The notes under the pieces are model-generated. The model was not told where the DNA came from and did not search any database. It saw only the letters and a program-made list of their open reading frames with translations. A stretch of 64,000 nt of DNA from NCBI RefSeq assembly GCF_010389155.1, contig NC_057762.1:37570055-37634054 (forward strand). Reading direction: 5' to 3'. Origin of the DNA: Erigeron canadensis (taxonomy: Eukaryota > Streptophyta > Magnoliopsida > Asterales > Asteraceae). Position 1 is the stretch's first letter; each line of letters opens with the position of its first letter. Positions 34,741 to 47,343 of the stretch are shown here, one piece after another. The translations under genes were made by a program, and so were the position numbers.

Positions 34741-36081
34741 CTATTCCAAATCACCATTATCACCGATACTAATTTGGGGCTTTGCAGACATAACTGGTTT
34801 CACTTTCATTACTTGCTTAGATCTATTCTTGATACCATCTTCAATTCTTCCACAAATCTCATTATCTAATAAATCCATCCTCCCAGAAGACTTTACTGTT
34901 TCATGAACTAATCTATACGTATAATCTCTAGGTATCGACCCTCCATCAACCAATTCAACTAGCTTCTCCCATGCCTCTAATGCTTTTCCCGCTTCACATA
35001 AAGCATGGATGATAGGGGTATACGAGCTTGTAGTGGGCTGCCCATGGTTCAATTCTTGCATCCGTTGCACCATCTCCATAGCCTTATCAATCTCATTAGT
35101 TGCTGAATAATATCTTATGAACGAATTGTAAGTAACCCGATTCGGAGAACAACCCTGTTTGAGCATATCATCAAACAATTCAAGAGCCCTCTCGATTCTA
35201 TAAGTCTTGCAACAACCATCAATCAAACAATTATACGTTACAACATCAGGTTTAAAACCCTTAAACAGCATGATCCGGAACAAATGATTAGCTTCCCACA
35301 TTCTCCTCCTGATAGCCTTCTTACACCCGGTCTGCAAACTATGTTTACAATAACTACTAATCAAAATCGTATACGTGTAAGTATCAGGTGGACACCTAAA
35401 CCCCGGCAACTCCATTTGCTCAAACAAAAACTTAGCCATTTTAAAGTTACCAACTTTACATAACGCATAAATTACTGTATTATACGCACAAACATCCGGT
35501 CTACAGTGAAACTGTTTCATTCGGTAAAACGCAGCCAATGCTTCATTTACCAACCCTTCTTCTCCCAACACTTTAACTAAACAGGTCATGGTCTCCGTCG
35601 TGACTAGCCCACCGCTACTTCTTCTCGACATATCCTTTAAAAAACTATAAAGCTCTTTCAATCTATTTCCTTTAGCCAAAACAATACTCATCTCTCTACA
35701 AGTCATTTCATTATGACTAAACCCACATTGTGTTTCAACCCAATAATAAAACTCTAGAGCCTTATCCAATCCCAACTTCACTTTTTTCGGGTCTCTATAG
35801 GCAGCCGGTCCAAGTACCATCACCCCTTTACGAAACTTAACCGTTTCTTCATAAAGGTTTCTTTGTTTTAAAGGAGCTCGGTGTCTAAAGCCCGTTTGAC
35901 GACCAATGGATCTTGTGGACTGAAAAAAGTATCTCGGTATCGATCTTAATACCTCGACGACCACTTGGTTTGAAAAATGATGGCTTAAAGGTAACGGGGT
36001 AGCAAGATTTGAATCAAATCGACGGTTTTGGATGATTGCAGTCAATATTTGGTTCACAATATTTGCATACTTTGAAGACAT
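34741..36081 (-). CDS. pentatricopeptide repeat protein, P class, probably mitochondrial
   Basis: Intronless 446-aa PPR protein. PPR proteins bind organellar RNA one base per repeat and guide cleavage, stabilisation, splicing or translation. The N-terminus (~1-70) is rich in Arg, Ser and Gln with no acidic cluster, in line with organelle import. Helical repeats begin around residue 105; clear 35-residue P-type motifs occur at about 197-232 ('CAYNTVIYALCKVGN'), 233-279 (with an inserted basic segment 'CKKAIRRRMWEANHL'), 280-314 ('VTYNCLIDGCCK'), 315-350 ('VTYNSFIRYYSA') and 351-386 ('SSYTPIIHALCEAGK'). No E, DYW or SMR domain follows; the tail is basic. It looks like the Arabidopsis AT1G77405 type, from memory. 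The first Met is well placed. The RNA target cannot be deduced reliably. Confidence 0.9.
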   Translation of the reverse strand: MSSKYANIVNQILTAIIQNRRFDSNLATPLPLSHHFSNQVVVEVLRSIPRYFFQSTRSIGRQTGFRHRAPLKQRNLYEETVKFRKGVMVLGPAAYRDPKKVKLGLDKALEFYYWVETQCGFSHNEMTCREMSIVLAKGNRLKELYSFLKDMSRRSSGGLVTTETMTCLVKVLGEEGLVNEALAAFYRMKQFHCRPDVCAYNTVIYALCKVGNFKMAKFLFEQMELPGFRCPPDTYTYTILISSYCKHSLQTGCKKAIRRRMWEANHLFRIMLFKGFKPDVVTYNCLIDGCCKTYRIERALELFDDMLKQGCSPNRVTYNSFIRYYSATNEIDKAMEMVQRMQELNHGQPTTSSYTPIIHALCEAGKALEAWEKLVELVDGGSIPRDYTYRLVHETVKSSGRMDLLDNEICGRIEDGIKNRSKQVMKVKPVMSAKPQISIGDNGDLE

Positions 36082-36401
36082 GATTACAATACTATTCAGT
36101 TATAAAAGTACTAATTGGTGGAAACTAGGGCAGGAGAAAAAAAGGCATGAACTTGATATGATTTCTGTGAATAAAAATGGTTTTTAACAAATGGGATGTA
36201 AATAGCTATAACAAAATGGAAACAAATTATAAAGTATGAAGGGCTCAAATAAATAAACAAATAATTATATACAACGTAGTAATAGAATCATGTCAGCAGG
36301 ACGGGGAGTTACCGTTGCCGGCGCCGGGGCCGACCAGTCTGGGCATATGTGTTCTGGTTAGACAGAAAGTACCAAGCGGCCAAACAAGCTTATTATGTTT
36401 T
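36082..36401. other. upstream flank of the PPR gene
   Basis: Probable promoter and 5' UTR of the minus-strand PPR gene. A small GC-rich patch (about 36300-36350) stands out, but no gene is recognisable. Confidence 0.45.
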
Positions 36402-36410
36402 ATTTATTTA

Positions 36411-37990
36411 GAGAAAATTTCATTACATCACCCTGTGGTTTGCTGTATTATTATTTGTTTACCTTGTAGTTTTTTTTATTATTACTTCACCCTGTGGTGA
36501 CTTTTTGTATCATTAAAAACCCCTCCTTTTAACAGACGTTATTATGTCTCCGTTAACCCTCTCATGTGCATTGCATGTGAGGGTACAATGGTCATTTTAC
36601 ACCACTAAACACCCTTTCTTCATTCACCTATTTCTCTCTTTCCTATATCTATTTTCTTCTTCATTTTTCTTTCATCTTTTTTCTCTCAAGTTATACATAT
36701 GTATGAGTATAATATTTATCTCTTCTGTATTTCTATAAACTCCATCTTTATAATTCCATCAATTCTATATACGTATTCCTTTTATTTCCATCAAACCCAG
36801 ATGCTTCTACATATAAAAATCCAAAGGAATCAATAATACATACATCCATCTATATCTATACCTATCTTTATCAATCTCTCCATATACCAAAACACCAAAT
36901 CATAATCCTAGATCTAATCACAAAAATATATTAATTAATAATAATATATAATAACTGAAGTAACTTACAAAAATGGTAAAGAAACAAAACTGGACCGATT
37001 TATATCTAATAATATATATATATATATATATAATTAACTTGTAATCATAGTCTTTCTATATCTCCCATTATTAAAAAACAACAGAAACAGTGGGTAAATT
37101 GGCAATCGCCATTCTTGTGGCTGTAATAGTGAGATGGGTATGAAAATTAAGTACTCCAGTAAACATGGTGTGCTTAATATATAGTTATTAAACAACACCA
37201 CCACTCTCCACCACTGCTACCGACTGTCACTGCCGTGAAAATTCCCCACCGCTGGCACAACACCACCACCACTGTCGCAGCAATCACCCTAAACAACCAC
37301 CACAGTCAACCGCTGCCACCCACCTCAGACACCATCTCCGTCGTCCACCATCTCCGGTGGATCTTAATTTTTATGGGTTTGTGGATCTTAATTTTTGTGG
37401 GTTTTGGGGATCTTAATTTTTGTGGTTTTGTGGATCTTCTCTGCCACAGAGTCCAGCTATCCACCACCGCCGTGTAAGAGAAACAATAACGTCTTTGGGC
37501 TCATCGATATGTTTGCAATGCGATTTTACTATATATATATATATATTATATGTTATTAAGAAACTTTCAGAAAGAAACTTGTTTTGGAAAAGTTTGATAC
37601 TTTGTAGTTGATAGATTTATGTATGTATATTTTTAAGGTTGTGAGAAGATTTTGTTGGTGTTTGGGTGTTAATTTGGGTTTTGTTTACCACTTTTTTTAG
37701 ATTTTGTTGTTATTGTTATTGTGTGTTTGGATTTAGGATAGATTATGAGTTTTGATCTGAAAAAGTGAATGAGAAAAGAGGAAAAGGTGTTTTTAGAGGT
37801 GAAAAAGACTAAAATACCCTCATGTGCGCTGCACATGAGGGGTTAACGGATGACAATAAACGGACGTTAAAGGGAGGGGTTTCTAATGATACAAAAAGTC
37901 ACCACAGGGTGAAGTACTAATAAAAAAAATGACAGTAAAAAAATGATAAAATAGCAAACCACAGAGTGATCTAATGAAATTTTCTTTTTT
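36411..37990. mobile_element. Mutator-like non-autonomous element, ~210-bp TIRs
   Basis: The left arm, from GAGAAAATTTCATTACATCA through 'CACCCTGTGGTTTGC', 'CACCCTGTGGTGACTTTTTG' and 'CCGTTAACC' to a CATGTGCA palindrome, is mirrored by the right arm, read from 37990 backwards. Flanks are ATTTATTTA on both sides (36402-36410 and 37991-37999), a 9-bp duplication as left by Mutator-like transposases, although low complexity weakens it. The ~1.15-kb interior has no transposase; a CCACCA-rich stretch at 37200-37470 gives only low-complexity frames. Confidence 0.8.
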
Positions 37991-38034
37991 ATTTATTTAT
38001 CACTTGTTGAGTTTTATGCCAACAAAATATTGAT

Positions 38035-39203
38035 GGGATAAGTGTCCCAAAATGTAACTAAGTATCAACAAATGTCTATTGTAACAACCAACTATCAGTT
38101 TTGAATACTGTATGGAAGTAACTTGGTAAAAGAGTCTAAAATATTAAAAAGTGACTTGTTCCATCATTAGCCGGTAAATACTCTATTTTCATTTTAATTA
38201 TTTCCGACGTGGATTATGTGATCTGACAAATAACAACAAAAACTAAGTTACATATAAAAACAAACGTTGGATCAGTTTCTCATTTCACACACTTTTACAC
38301 ACACACACACACACGACAATTCCAAACCAAATCCACACATACAACATATATACGAAATCCAAAATTCGTCATCGATCGATGTCTATTTAACTCTTCCACT
38401 GCTATATCAAGGTATGTCCTTCATTTATCTACAAGTAATTCATGTTTTGTAGCAGATATAGAAAGGGGGAAAAACCGAAAACCCTAATTTTTCATTTTTT
38501 CATTTTTTTTTAATTTTATTGCAATTGCTTTCTATATCAGAATATGCAAGATTCAATTCCTCATATATTTTTTGACCGCAAATACTAAGTATCTTTGGGA
38601 AGGCTGTTAAAAGTAAGTGTCATCTCTTGAATACTCCTAACAGTTAATAAAATGTGATAGCATGGTTCATTGTACAGGAATGCAAGATGAATAAAGGGGT
38701 ATTACACATAGGATAAGTATTGTTGTATTGCTGCTTGTGTATATTTTATATGAGAGAGGCTGAATAGAAGGCAATTCAAAATTGTTGAGTTGTGTAAAGG
38801 AAAGCAAGTAGACCCAATTCTTACATTTATCAGATAAAGGAGTACGAGATTACAAGTTCAGTCACCACCAACTCACATATTCCACATCGGAAATAATCAA
38901 AAAGATTATAGAGTATTTACCAGCTAATGATGAAACAAGTCACTTTTTAATGTTTTAGACTCTTTTACAAAGTTACTTCCATACAATATCCAAAACTGAT
39001 AGTTGGTTCCGACAATAGACATTTGGCCATACTTAGTTACATTTCCAGACACTTAAGTATTTACCGGCTAATGATAGAACAAGTCACTTTTTAATGTTTT
39101 AGACTCTTTTACCAAGTTACTTCAATACAATATCCAAAAATAATAGTTGGTTCCTACAATAGACATTTGACTATACTTAGTTACATTTTCAGACACTTAT
39201 CCC
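38035..39203. mobile_element. second Mutator-like element; right TIR tandemly duplicated
   Basis: Ends GGGATAAGTGTC...GACACTTATCCC, with a perfect 9-bp target-site duplication AATATTGAT (38026-38034 and 39204-39212). The left arm (about 38035-38182) is single. The right arm occurs twice in tandem (starting about 38912 and 39057, period 145 bp), both inverted relative to the left arm. The interior includes an (AC)n run at about 38297-38313 and no coding sequence. It begins only 44 bp after the previous element. Confidence 0.88.
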
Positions 39204-39212
39204 AATATTGAT

Positions 39213-40300
39213 TTAGCGGTTTAGAGAATGTGAGGGAGCGAAAAGGTTTTTGATTTGGGAAGTGCTACAATAAATTTTTTCGATCTAATGGTACATATTA
39301 TATTGTGTAGTGTACAATTATATAAAACATACATTGTTGTAGATGTGCAGAAAATGTTGTAAATTTTATCATTTCTTTTTTGATTATGATAAAATTTATA
39401 ATAACCGAAGTTAAAATATAAGTCTTAACTATTTTTTTTAAACGTTTAAATCGTCAAAACTTGTTCATCCCATTTATCGGCCCTTACGTCTTTCGGGTAG
39501 AATGCCGTTCGAATTTCAATGAACCACGGAAGAAGGAAAACCTCTTATTTAACCCGCCAAATAACACGACGATAAATAGAAGTAAACCTTGCTTTCTTAA
39601 GATTTGTACCTGAGTCTCCCCAGACCCAAAACATTCTTGGGAGGACTAATGATATCACAGAGGTTTTATCACAATGATTCTTAACTTTATTTGATATGTA
39701 AAAATATGAGAGATTATATTTGTTACTTGTACCACTTTTTAATACATGTATCATATGTATCACTTTTTAAAAAAATCTTTTTTTTTTTAATAATATCACA
39801 ATTTTTTAAATGTATGATGTGAATGAGGGGCGACATTTTTGTCATCTTTACATTTTGCTTGAAAATTGTACCATTCATAGTCGAACAAGATAACGATACT
39901 AATCGGCTCAAGCTTCGATAGATTTCAATAAGCTACTTGGACTAGCAAGAAATCTTCACATAAATCATCCATAAAAGTTCCTAATCAAATTTGACTAGTG
40001 TTTACTGTATTTTTTTAAAAATTGGCATAGGTATTCATTGAAAGTTGGACGAAATAAGTAACATATGTAGAAAGAACTTCAGAAAAATGTAGCATTACTC
40101 ATAAGCACAAACATTTATTTCAGCTCTCGAACAAATTCGACTACAAATTATGGCCAACACCACAATAATCAAATCTAACTTAAAACGACCACCTAAAATA
40201 CACAAGAGTCCGTCGTTTCAACTAAATTTGACTATTCTATCAATTGTACCATAAAAGTCTTGTCGAGGCCAGACCATATTGTACGTATTGACATTGTGCT
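39213..40300. other. intergenic, 3' side of the DUF688 gene
   Basis: AT-rich, no gene recognised. Confidence 0.5.
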
Positions 40301-40780
40301 TTAAAATAGACCGTACCCTGCCCATTCCACATCGGTCACCACGCGTGGTGATGATCGGTAGGACGAGAAGGAAGAAGAAGACGGCGAGTCATAAAATGGT
40401 GAAGGCGACTTTCTAGTAGACATGGACCAATGTGACAATGTCTCAAGGTCCGATTTATAGACAGGGTCTACATGAAGTTTATTAGTTTTTCTTTGACTAT
40501 CTCCTTTATTTCGGGTTGTTGGAAAGCAACCCAATGTAGATACAACCTCGGGCCGACCCATTATGGAGCGCTTACTATCAAACTGAAAACGACTAGATTG
40601 GGTTCGTGGCGAGGAGGGGAAATGGAATGATGTTGGACTAGCTGGTGGTGGCTTAAGAGACGATTTACGTTCGTTGGATGGTGGTTTGTGATGATGGTTT
40701 ACGGGCTTAGGGACACCGGGCCTAATTTCCCACTTGAATGGAACCGCACCTGGTTTAACAAAGGAGTCATCTATAGCCAT
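40301..40780 (-). CDS. DUF688 family protein, small Ser/Pro-rich
   Basis: Intronless 159-aa protein of the plant DUF688 family. The diagnostic block lies at residues ~9-27 ('KPGAVPFKWEIRPGVPKP'). The rest is low complexity: Pro/Ser-rich, His-rich around 28-33, and with a Ser-Phe-Ser-Ser tract near 135-140. It ends 'VEWAGYGLF', a short conserved-looking hydrophobic tail. No signal peptide or membrane segment is seen. The biochemical role of the family is unknown to me. The start at 40780 fits because the family motif begins a few residues inside it. Confidence 0.75.
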   Translation of the reverse strand: MAIDDSFVKPGAVPFKWEIRPGVPKPVNHHHKPPSNERKSSLKPPPASPTSFHFPSSPRTQSSRFQFDSKRSIMGRPEVVSTLGCFPTTRNKGDSQRKTNKLHVDPVYKSDLETLSHWSMSTRKSPSPFYDSPSSSSFSSYRSSPRVVTDVEWAGYGLF

Positions 40781-40865
40781 GGCTAAGACTGACTAATGGC
40801 TTACACTTAGAATTTGATAGATATTATGAATGTGAATATATATGAATAAGTAGCTAGCTTTATTG

Positions 40866-40878
40866 TTTATATATATAG
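40866..40878 (-). promoter_or_regulatory. candidate TATA box of the DUF688 gene
   Basis: TATATATAAAC on the minus strand lies about 90 bp before the ATG at 40780, a plausible core promoter position. AT-richness of the region makes chance matches common. Confidence 0.4.
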
Positions 40879-42297
40879 TACATTGACTAAACATGAAGTG
40901 TATTGGTTATGCCGAGATTACCGCTGGGACCCTGTAGACTTTCTCCATTTGGTTATTTGTTTTCTTATATAGGTATACACATTTTGACATATCTATACAT
41001 ACACATACAATCATACTTATACATACATATATTTTATTATCGTACCGTGACATGCATACATAAAAATGGACTATATGGAGACTGAGAAAGAGACAGGTTG
41101 TTGAGGTGGCAGAGTCAGTCAGACTTATGTGTTCATCAATATATTAACTTATTAAGATTCAAAGTTATAAAATATTTGTTTGTTTTTATACTAACTTATT
41201 AAGATTCAAAGTTATAAAATATTTGTTTGTTTTTATACTATCATTATTTTGACATTTATTGAATAAATGTTTCTTTATTCACTGAGAGGGGATTCAGTGT
41301 ACATTCAACAGTGAATTTTCAAGACTCCTATGCGTTAATTTTGTCATCTTTATATGTTATTTTTATTTTTATTATAGTTATATGGTAAATTGTATAATTT
41401 ATGATAAATCATCGAAATGTTACTATTTGTATTAATATATTTTATCGTTATATGTTATGTTGTTTATGATATACAGTAAGACATTATTCAAAATGAAAAG
41501 GTTTGAGTTCGGAACTTTAAAAGCCTACTGACCATTTACCAGTAGATCACCTTAAAAATGTTTAAAGATAAAAGGATATTTTAGGTGGTGAAGTACATAA
41601 ATACTTCTTTAACAGAAAATCTGTAATATAAGTGGTTTGATTTAATAGATAAAATATATAGAGTACTTGCAATTGTTGTGCAAGAATCACGTCAACCAAA
41701 GGTTGGTGGCCCATCTGCATAGATTAATAGCGTAAAATCTTCAAGATTTGGCAAGGAGCGATTCTTGGGCACAATTAGCTCCAAAACAAGACCCCCTTAT
41801 TCATCTAAATCCAAAGTTTAATATACAAGCATGCATATATATCCCAAAGAGTAGTTATTTTCTACACCATCTTGCTTTAGTATTTTTCTTTGATCCAATT
41901 CAATGACATATGAAATACTTTTGATCGTGTATAAATACAATTACACATACAGAACACGATTAAACATACCAGTTACAAGCGTCTACCAAGCAAAAAAGAC
42001 TCATCAGAGTATCAGACGGTTTATGTAATCCATTAAAACAGATTACTTTCATCCAAAGTTATAACATGTCAAGTAACCTACAGGGGTGTGGATATAAGTT
42101 TCTAATTCAATATGATAATAGTGAGTTTATTTTAAAACATTAGATAGAGGCATAGAGCATGACAATGGTTCAATCGTTTCTTTAACACCATACATATATC
42201 AATTAGAAGCCAAAATATCAAAATTCCATTTTACCGACTGTTTAAAAAGAGTACACTCCAAGAGTCCAAGTAAACATGATGAACAAACGGAAAACAT
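40879..42297. other. intergenic between the DUF688 gene and RFC4
   Basis: Contains two tandem copies of a 47-bp unit (TAACTTATTAAGATTCAAAG..., 41145-41238). Otherwise AT-rich and without a gene; the right end holds the RFC4 3' UTR on the minus strand. Confidence 0.55.
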
Positions 42298-45200
42298 TTA
42301 ATTGGAATATCCTTCTGGTGCGTTACTAAATGCCGTGATCATTGAACTGCATACATCCAGCAGTTGCAAATACTCATCTGCTCCATCAACAAGGCACTGC
42401 ATAATCCAGTAAACCAAACTAAGAACTTCATACATCCAACTATACAGTATATGCTTTCACAGCCATAAAACTAAGTCAAACCATAAACTTCTGACAGGTG
42501 CTTAACTACTTGATCACGTTAAGATAGCAACATTTCCTCTTTTTCTTTTTTCTTTCATTCTGTAAGATCCCAATCCAAATTTACCTATTTACCCATTAGG
42601 AATAATGACACCCACTTCCCTCCACAAGTTAACTCGGTATTGTTTCAGTAACATTCATTTTAAGTTTTGACTATTAGTAGTAAACTAGAAATAAACACCT
42701 GCGCGTTGCCGCGGAGCTTTTATAGTAACGTCGTGGACAATGATTCATTAAGCTTAAACACGTTGCCACAGATTATATTACACACCTTGCGGCGAGACTC
42801 AAGTAGATTATCTTTTCAGATGACAATGTTTTGGTACAAATTTGATAAAGTCAACAAACATTTATTTGACATTGTAACAATAAAGCATTTTATTGATAGG
42901 CTAAAATGTAAAAGATAAAAACTTTAGGGGGTTAAAAGGTAAAGACGTAAAAGTTGATGGGCTAAACTGTAAAAGGAAAAAACTTTGGGGGTTAAAAAGT
43001 ACAGAGAAAACTTTAAGGAGTTAAAATGTAAATTAGTAAAAGGTGATGGGCTTAAATTTGGGGGTTAAAAAGTAAAGAGAAAACTTTAAGGAGTTAAAAT
43101 GTAAAGTAGTAAAAGGTGATGGGCTTAAATGTAAAAGGTAAAATCTTTAGGGGGTTAAAAGGTAAAGAGTTCAAAGTTGTATGCATGTGTAGTTGTACTA
43201 TGTGCATAGAAACTTGTAAAAAACCAGTTGGTTTTTAGTATATATATAAATACACATTAATCTGTAGCCATATGTTGTACTTATTTCAGTACATAAAAAC
43301 AAAATTTACACCAACCCTGCTCTTAAGCTTGGAGAAAACTATCATTTCTCCAAATATTAATAAGAATATATATCAGTTTTAGAAACTATCATTTCTCCAA
43401 ATATTAATAAGAATATCAGTTTTAGATATATATTTTCACATTTTCTCAAAAGTCTGACCACGCCACTAATCCTGGAATGATCAGAGTAGTTATCGAGTGA
43501 GTTCCTGACTGACTGGCTTATACTCTCGAGTATTTTTCCACCCAGTCTGAATCATTTGTAATTATCAACATTCATGCCACCCTACAGAAGAACTAATAAA
43601 TGTATTTTTAAGTAGCATGCTTAGTGATGCTTTGTCTTGTGATGGTAAAAAAAATTGATAGCAGTAGGCCCAAAAGATAATGATGATCTAGACAGTAAAA
43701 TGCTACACCTTAAATTGTTTTCCAAAAAGGAGACTGCTATAATGATTCTAAAAACCATATTTGCAACAAAATTTTATTAGACGGAGTCACAATTTCAAGC
43801 CGCCAAATTTATTTTATTTTTGATATATTAATACGCAAAAGAAATGCAAAGTCTAAAACTGGATAAGATGCGTACCTTATCAGATTCACCCAACTTTCTG
43901 CATATTCTTGCCTTTTGTTCATCGGATGCATCATCAGATTGAACAACAATATCAAATAACTGCAATGAAATCATATTAATATATGAGACTATAGGAGTTG
44001 GTTAGCATATAAATTAAAGCAACAACATTGACCTGAGAAAGAATCTGACTGACTGGATACCCCTCTGCAATAATATTATTGACTTCTTTGTTTGCAGAGT
44101 CAAATAAACCACGCCGACAAGCTGCAAGAAGAGCCTGAACAACTTCATGTGGGACGACCTGATGTACTCTAGATCTCAGTATTCAATACATGCTTAACAA
44201 AGAAATTACTATATAATAGACAATAACTAAGGTGATTCATTTTGCATATAACTTGGCACTTGAAGCAGTATAAACCACTAATCTCCCATCACAATGTTCT
44301 TTGAAACAGTAGTAGATTATAAAATCCAAATTGCATCATATATAAGTTTGCTTTAGGTTTGGAAGCAATAGTGTAAGAAAAGAGTCTAATTACCCCAGAA
44401 ACACTAATCAAGTCCTTGGAAGAAATTGAGGATCCATAAAGGCGAGCAGCTCCCTATTAAAATCAAAATACAAAGACCAATACAACAATAAATAATAAAC
44501 ATATCTAAAACATCAACAACAATCTTTGATTTGTACAAATACCAAGGAAGTAAGTGTAAATGATTGTTTTTATTACCTGCAAGAAGGTAATAGCCCGGCG
44601 AAGATCTCCTTGAGATATGGAACTCAAGGTTGAGAGAGCCTATAAACAACCAACCATATCATTTAGAACACATGCTAATACAAGAAAAAACTTAACTAGA
44701 AAGCAAAAAATGTCAAAAATATGCAGAGTAAACCAGGTTGACACCTCTGAGTCCAAATTAAGGCCTTCCTCTTTGCAGATATGCTCTATACGGGTGCTCA
44801 TGATTTCTTCAGAGAGTGGCTTAAACCTAAACTTGGCACATCTAGAAGCAAGAGGTTCTATAATCCTGCACCAGGTATGAAAGAAACATCGGAGAATGAA
44901 GATGCATGAATAAAAAACCCAAATAGTAAACAAAAAATCTGGTTGTCCCTTAACTTTATGAAACTTCCTATTGCATTTCCTGTTGACTAGTATCTTCCAT
45001 TTCTATTTCTTGTAAACTTTTGTTTGAAAGAAGTTAATTAAAGCATATTTGACAGGGATTAGAAATATCAGAGTATCCTGTACTTCAACAAATTTAAACG
45101 TATCTACTCGGTCTTTCTAGCTTTGTCTTGCTTCACACTACTTAAAGTAATATCTTTTGATTGTTTGTTATAATTGAGGGTTTGTTCCCAGTGGTAAATT

Positions 45201-47343
45201 GTTTTCACTTGAAATATTTGCAGACTATCTGACTGCAAGCATAAGACTTCCAATTTCTTAGGTACTGCATGTGTGTACATCTAATTTGCTTCTAAACCGT
45301 TTATACTTTATTTTTATCAGAAAGCGGTACATTATTAGTCTATCCGAATTTCTGAGCGGTGGCCAATGAAGTTGCTTTATCTATATTATTTTGATGTTTG
45401 CACGTACATACATTTTCATAAGTGTGTAGTGTGTATGCAATTAGGTTATATTAGACTCCTCCATGACTACACCTCCACCACCAGAGGTATGAAATGAAGT
45501 AGAAACTAAGCTCACTGAAATCTACCTCAAGAAAATAGATTATTTTTCTAAGATATACCACTAAAGATAAAATTAAGTACTGCATTATCATAGAGAACTG
45601 AGCACAAACCTGCTGATGTAATTGCATATAAAAAAGAATCTTGTAACTTTTGAGTAAGTTTCCATCGTACGACGTAAAGCATTCTGCAACAGAAAATAAC
45701 ATATTACTTCTAAATCTGTCTAAATGCAGACTATCCCAAATACACACTGCATAACAAAAACTGAAACACTGCCCTGGTCTTTTAAGAAACAAGATATGAA
45801 CACATACGACTAGTAAAAGTTTACTGAATTTGCTAGGCATTCTATGGAGATGTTGATGTTCCAAGGAAAACTACAGCTTTATTGTCTTTAAAATAATCAT
45901 AAGTGTTCAATCTTCAGCATAGTCAACGTATAATAGTTGCATGAAAAAAGATTTTATAAAAAGAAAGATATAACATTTCTGAAAGGTAACTACTAAATGA
46001 TGAGAAAAAGGTAGGGAATTCACCTGCGCATCTTCAGTCATTGAATCTGCCTCATCAAGGATGATAATTTTAAAAGGTGGGCAGGGATAACCCCTACATG
46101 ATGAAGACACATTGAGCAAAGTGAAGAAAACAAGCATGAAGCATAGCAAATATAACTTCAAAGGTATTTGGAAAAAGCGGCTGTTGTGATTCATTTTCCA
46201 TAACCTTTCTTTTGATTCTTAATGAAAAGATAAAGAAGGAGGGGGCTTAGGTTATATACACTTGATGAGCAGAACCAACAGCAACTGCAGCAAAATTCTT
46301 GATTTTAGTACGAACCACATTGATTCCACGGTCATCACTAGCATTCAGCTCGAGAACTCTGTTCTTGTAAAGTTCAGGACTGTAAAAGGAAAGAGTCAAC
46401 GGTGGTAGCGAAATTGACTAGTAAACTAGTTAGCATTTCATCAAAATAGCTTAAGCATAACAATGCTACAGCATAATACGGTCACATTTTGTCCTTCATA
46501 TAATATACGGGTAGCATTTTAACCAAAGGTAGGTGACTTACAAATTACATCTAATCGTAGTACCAAATCATATGAGAATCTTTTTACACTCAAAGCTACT
46601 CAAATGTTCTTCGGGTCCTCTAAAGTAAACCCTAGTGTTCAAATACCTTACAACTATTCATCATAAGGGAAATCTAAAAGCAATCAAACACAACACAATC
46701 TCTATATAAACCGTCGCATTCCAATTCAACCTAGACCAACTAAAAGAAACAAACAACAAAAGAAGAGAAATGACAAATATAATGCATGTACGTAGTCGGC
46801 GTTACCCATAAAGCTGATGAGCAATAGCTAAAGCAGTTGTAGTCTTTCCTGTTCCGGGTGGCCCATAAAACAACATGTGTGGACACTGCAACAAACGAAA
46901 TCAGTTCAGCTCAATAAACCCTAAACCCATAAAAATTAAAATAATAATAATAATAATAATAATAAAAACCTAAAATTTCTGATGTCACACAAAAGTTCAC
47001 AACTTTAAACAAAATGAATTAAAATAAAACCCTAAAAATTTCTAATTTCAAACACAATTGACAAATAAAACCCTAAAATAGTGGTGTTTTGAGAAAATGG
47101 GGAAATGAAATTATTACACTAGTGGTTTCGAGAGTATTGGTGAGGACTCGAACAACTTCATCTTGATGCGCAACATCCTTTACTCGTCTTGGTCGACTGA
47201 AATATATTCAAACATACAGATATACATTTCATTATAGATATAGATATAGCAATATGTATGTATATTTTTGTTTTATAAGTAAGGGGGAGAACAAGTTACT
47301 ATTTTTCGACCCAAGGTTGAGTGCTCTGCATCAATGGCGCCAT
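42298..47343 (-). CDS. RFC4: replication factor C subunit 4 (clamp loader small subunit)
   Basis: Twelve exons on the minus strand, 5' to 3': 47343-47300, 47196-47118, 46885-46806, 46379-46260, 46093-46024, 45683-45610, 44865-44745, 44639-44577, 44453-44394, 44158-44033, 43959-43876, 42396-42298. All have GT-AG borders and join in frame to 1,020 nt, 339 aa, which from memory is also the length of Arabidopsis RFC4 (AT1G21690). RFC loads PCNA onto primer-template junctions in the nucleus. Visible AAA+ motifs: Walker A GPPGTGKT (49-56), Walker B IIILDEAD (117-124), the RFC-box arginine finger SRC (163-165, '[11 protein letters not shown]'), and sensor-2 region '[11 protein letters not shown]'. 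The sequence opens '[14 protein letters not shown]', the usual RFC small-subunit start. The only oddity is the large last intron (42397-43875), which holds a Helitron-like insertion. Confidence 0.96.
42685..43250 (-). mobile_element. Helitron-like element in the last intron of RFC4
   Basis: On the minus strand the 3' end reads CCGCGGCAACGCGCAGG (GC-rich hairpin), 10 nt, then CTAG followed by T at 42688-42685, a typical Helitron terminus. Between about 42900 and 43165 are imperfect tandem copies of a unit rich in GGGGGTTAAAAAGTAAAG and GGTGATGGGCTTAAA. The 5' TC end is not clear, so the right boundary is approximate. No coding capacity. Confidence 0.55.
43336..43429 (-). repeat. two tandem copies of a 47-bp unit in an RFC4 intron
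   Basis: AAACTATCATTTCTCCAAAT plus the following ATTAATAAGAATAT...CAGTTTTAG is repeated with 47-bp spacing. Confidence 0.8.

Noticed and set aside
36300..36400. GC-rich patch that could be a short exon
   Set aside because: Neither strand gives a recognisable peptide or plausible splice sites connected to the PPR gene.
37200..37480. CCACCA-rich open frame inside the Mutator-like element
   Set aside because: Low-complexity Thr/His/Pro repeats; no transposase or captured-gene similarity that I can see.
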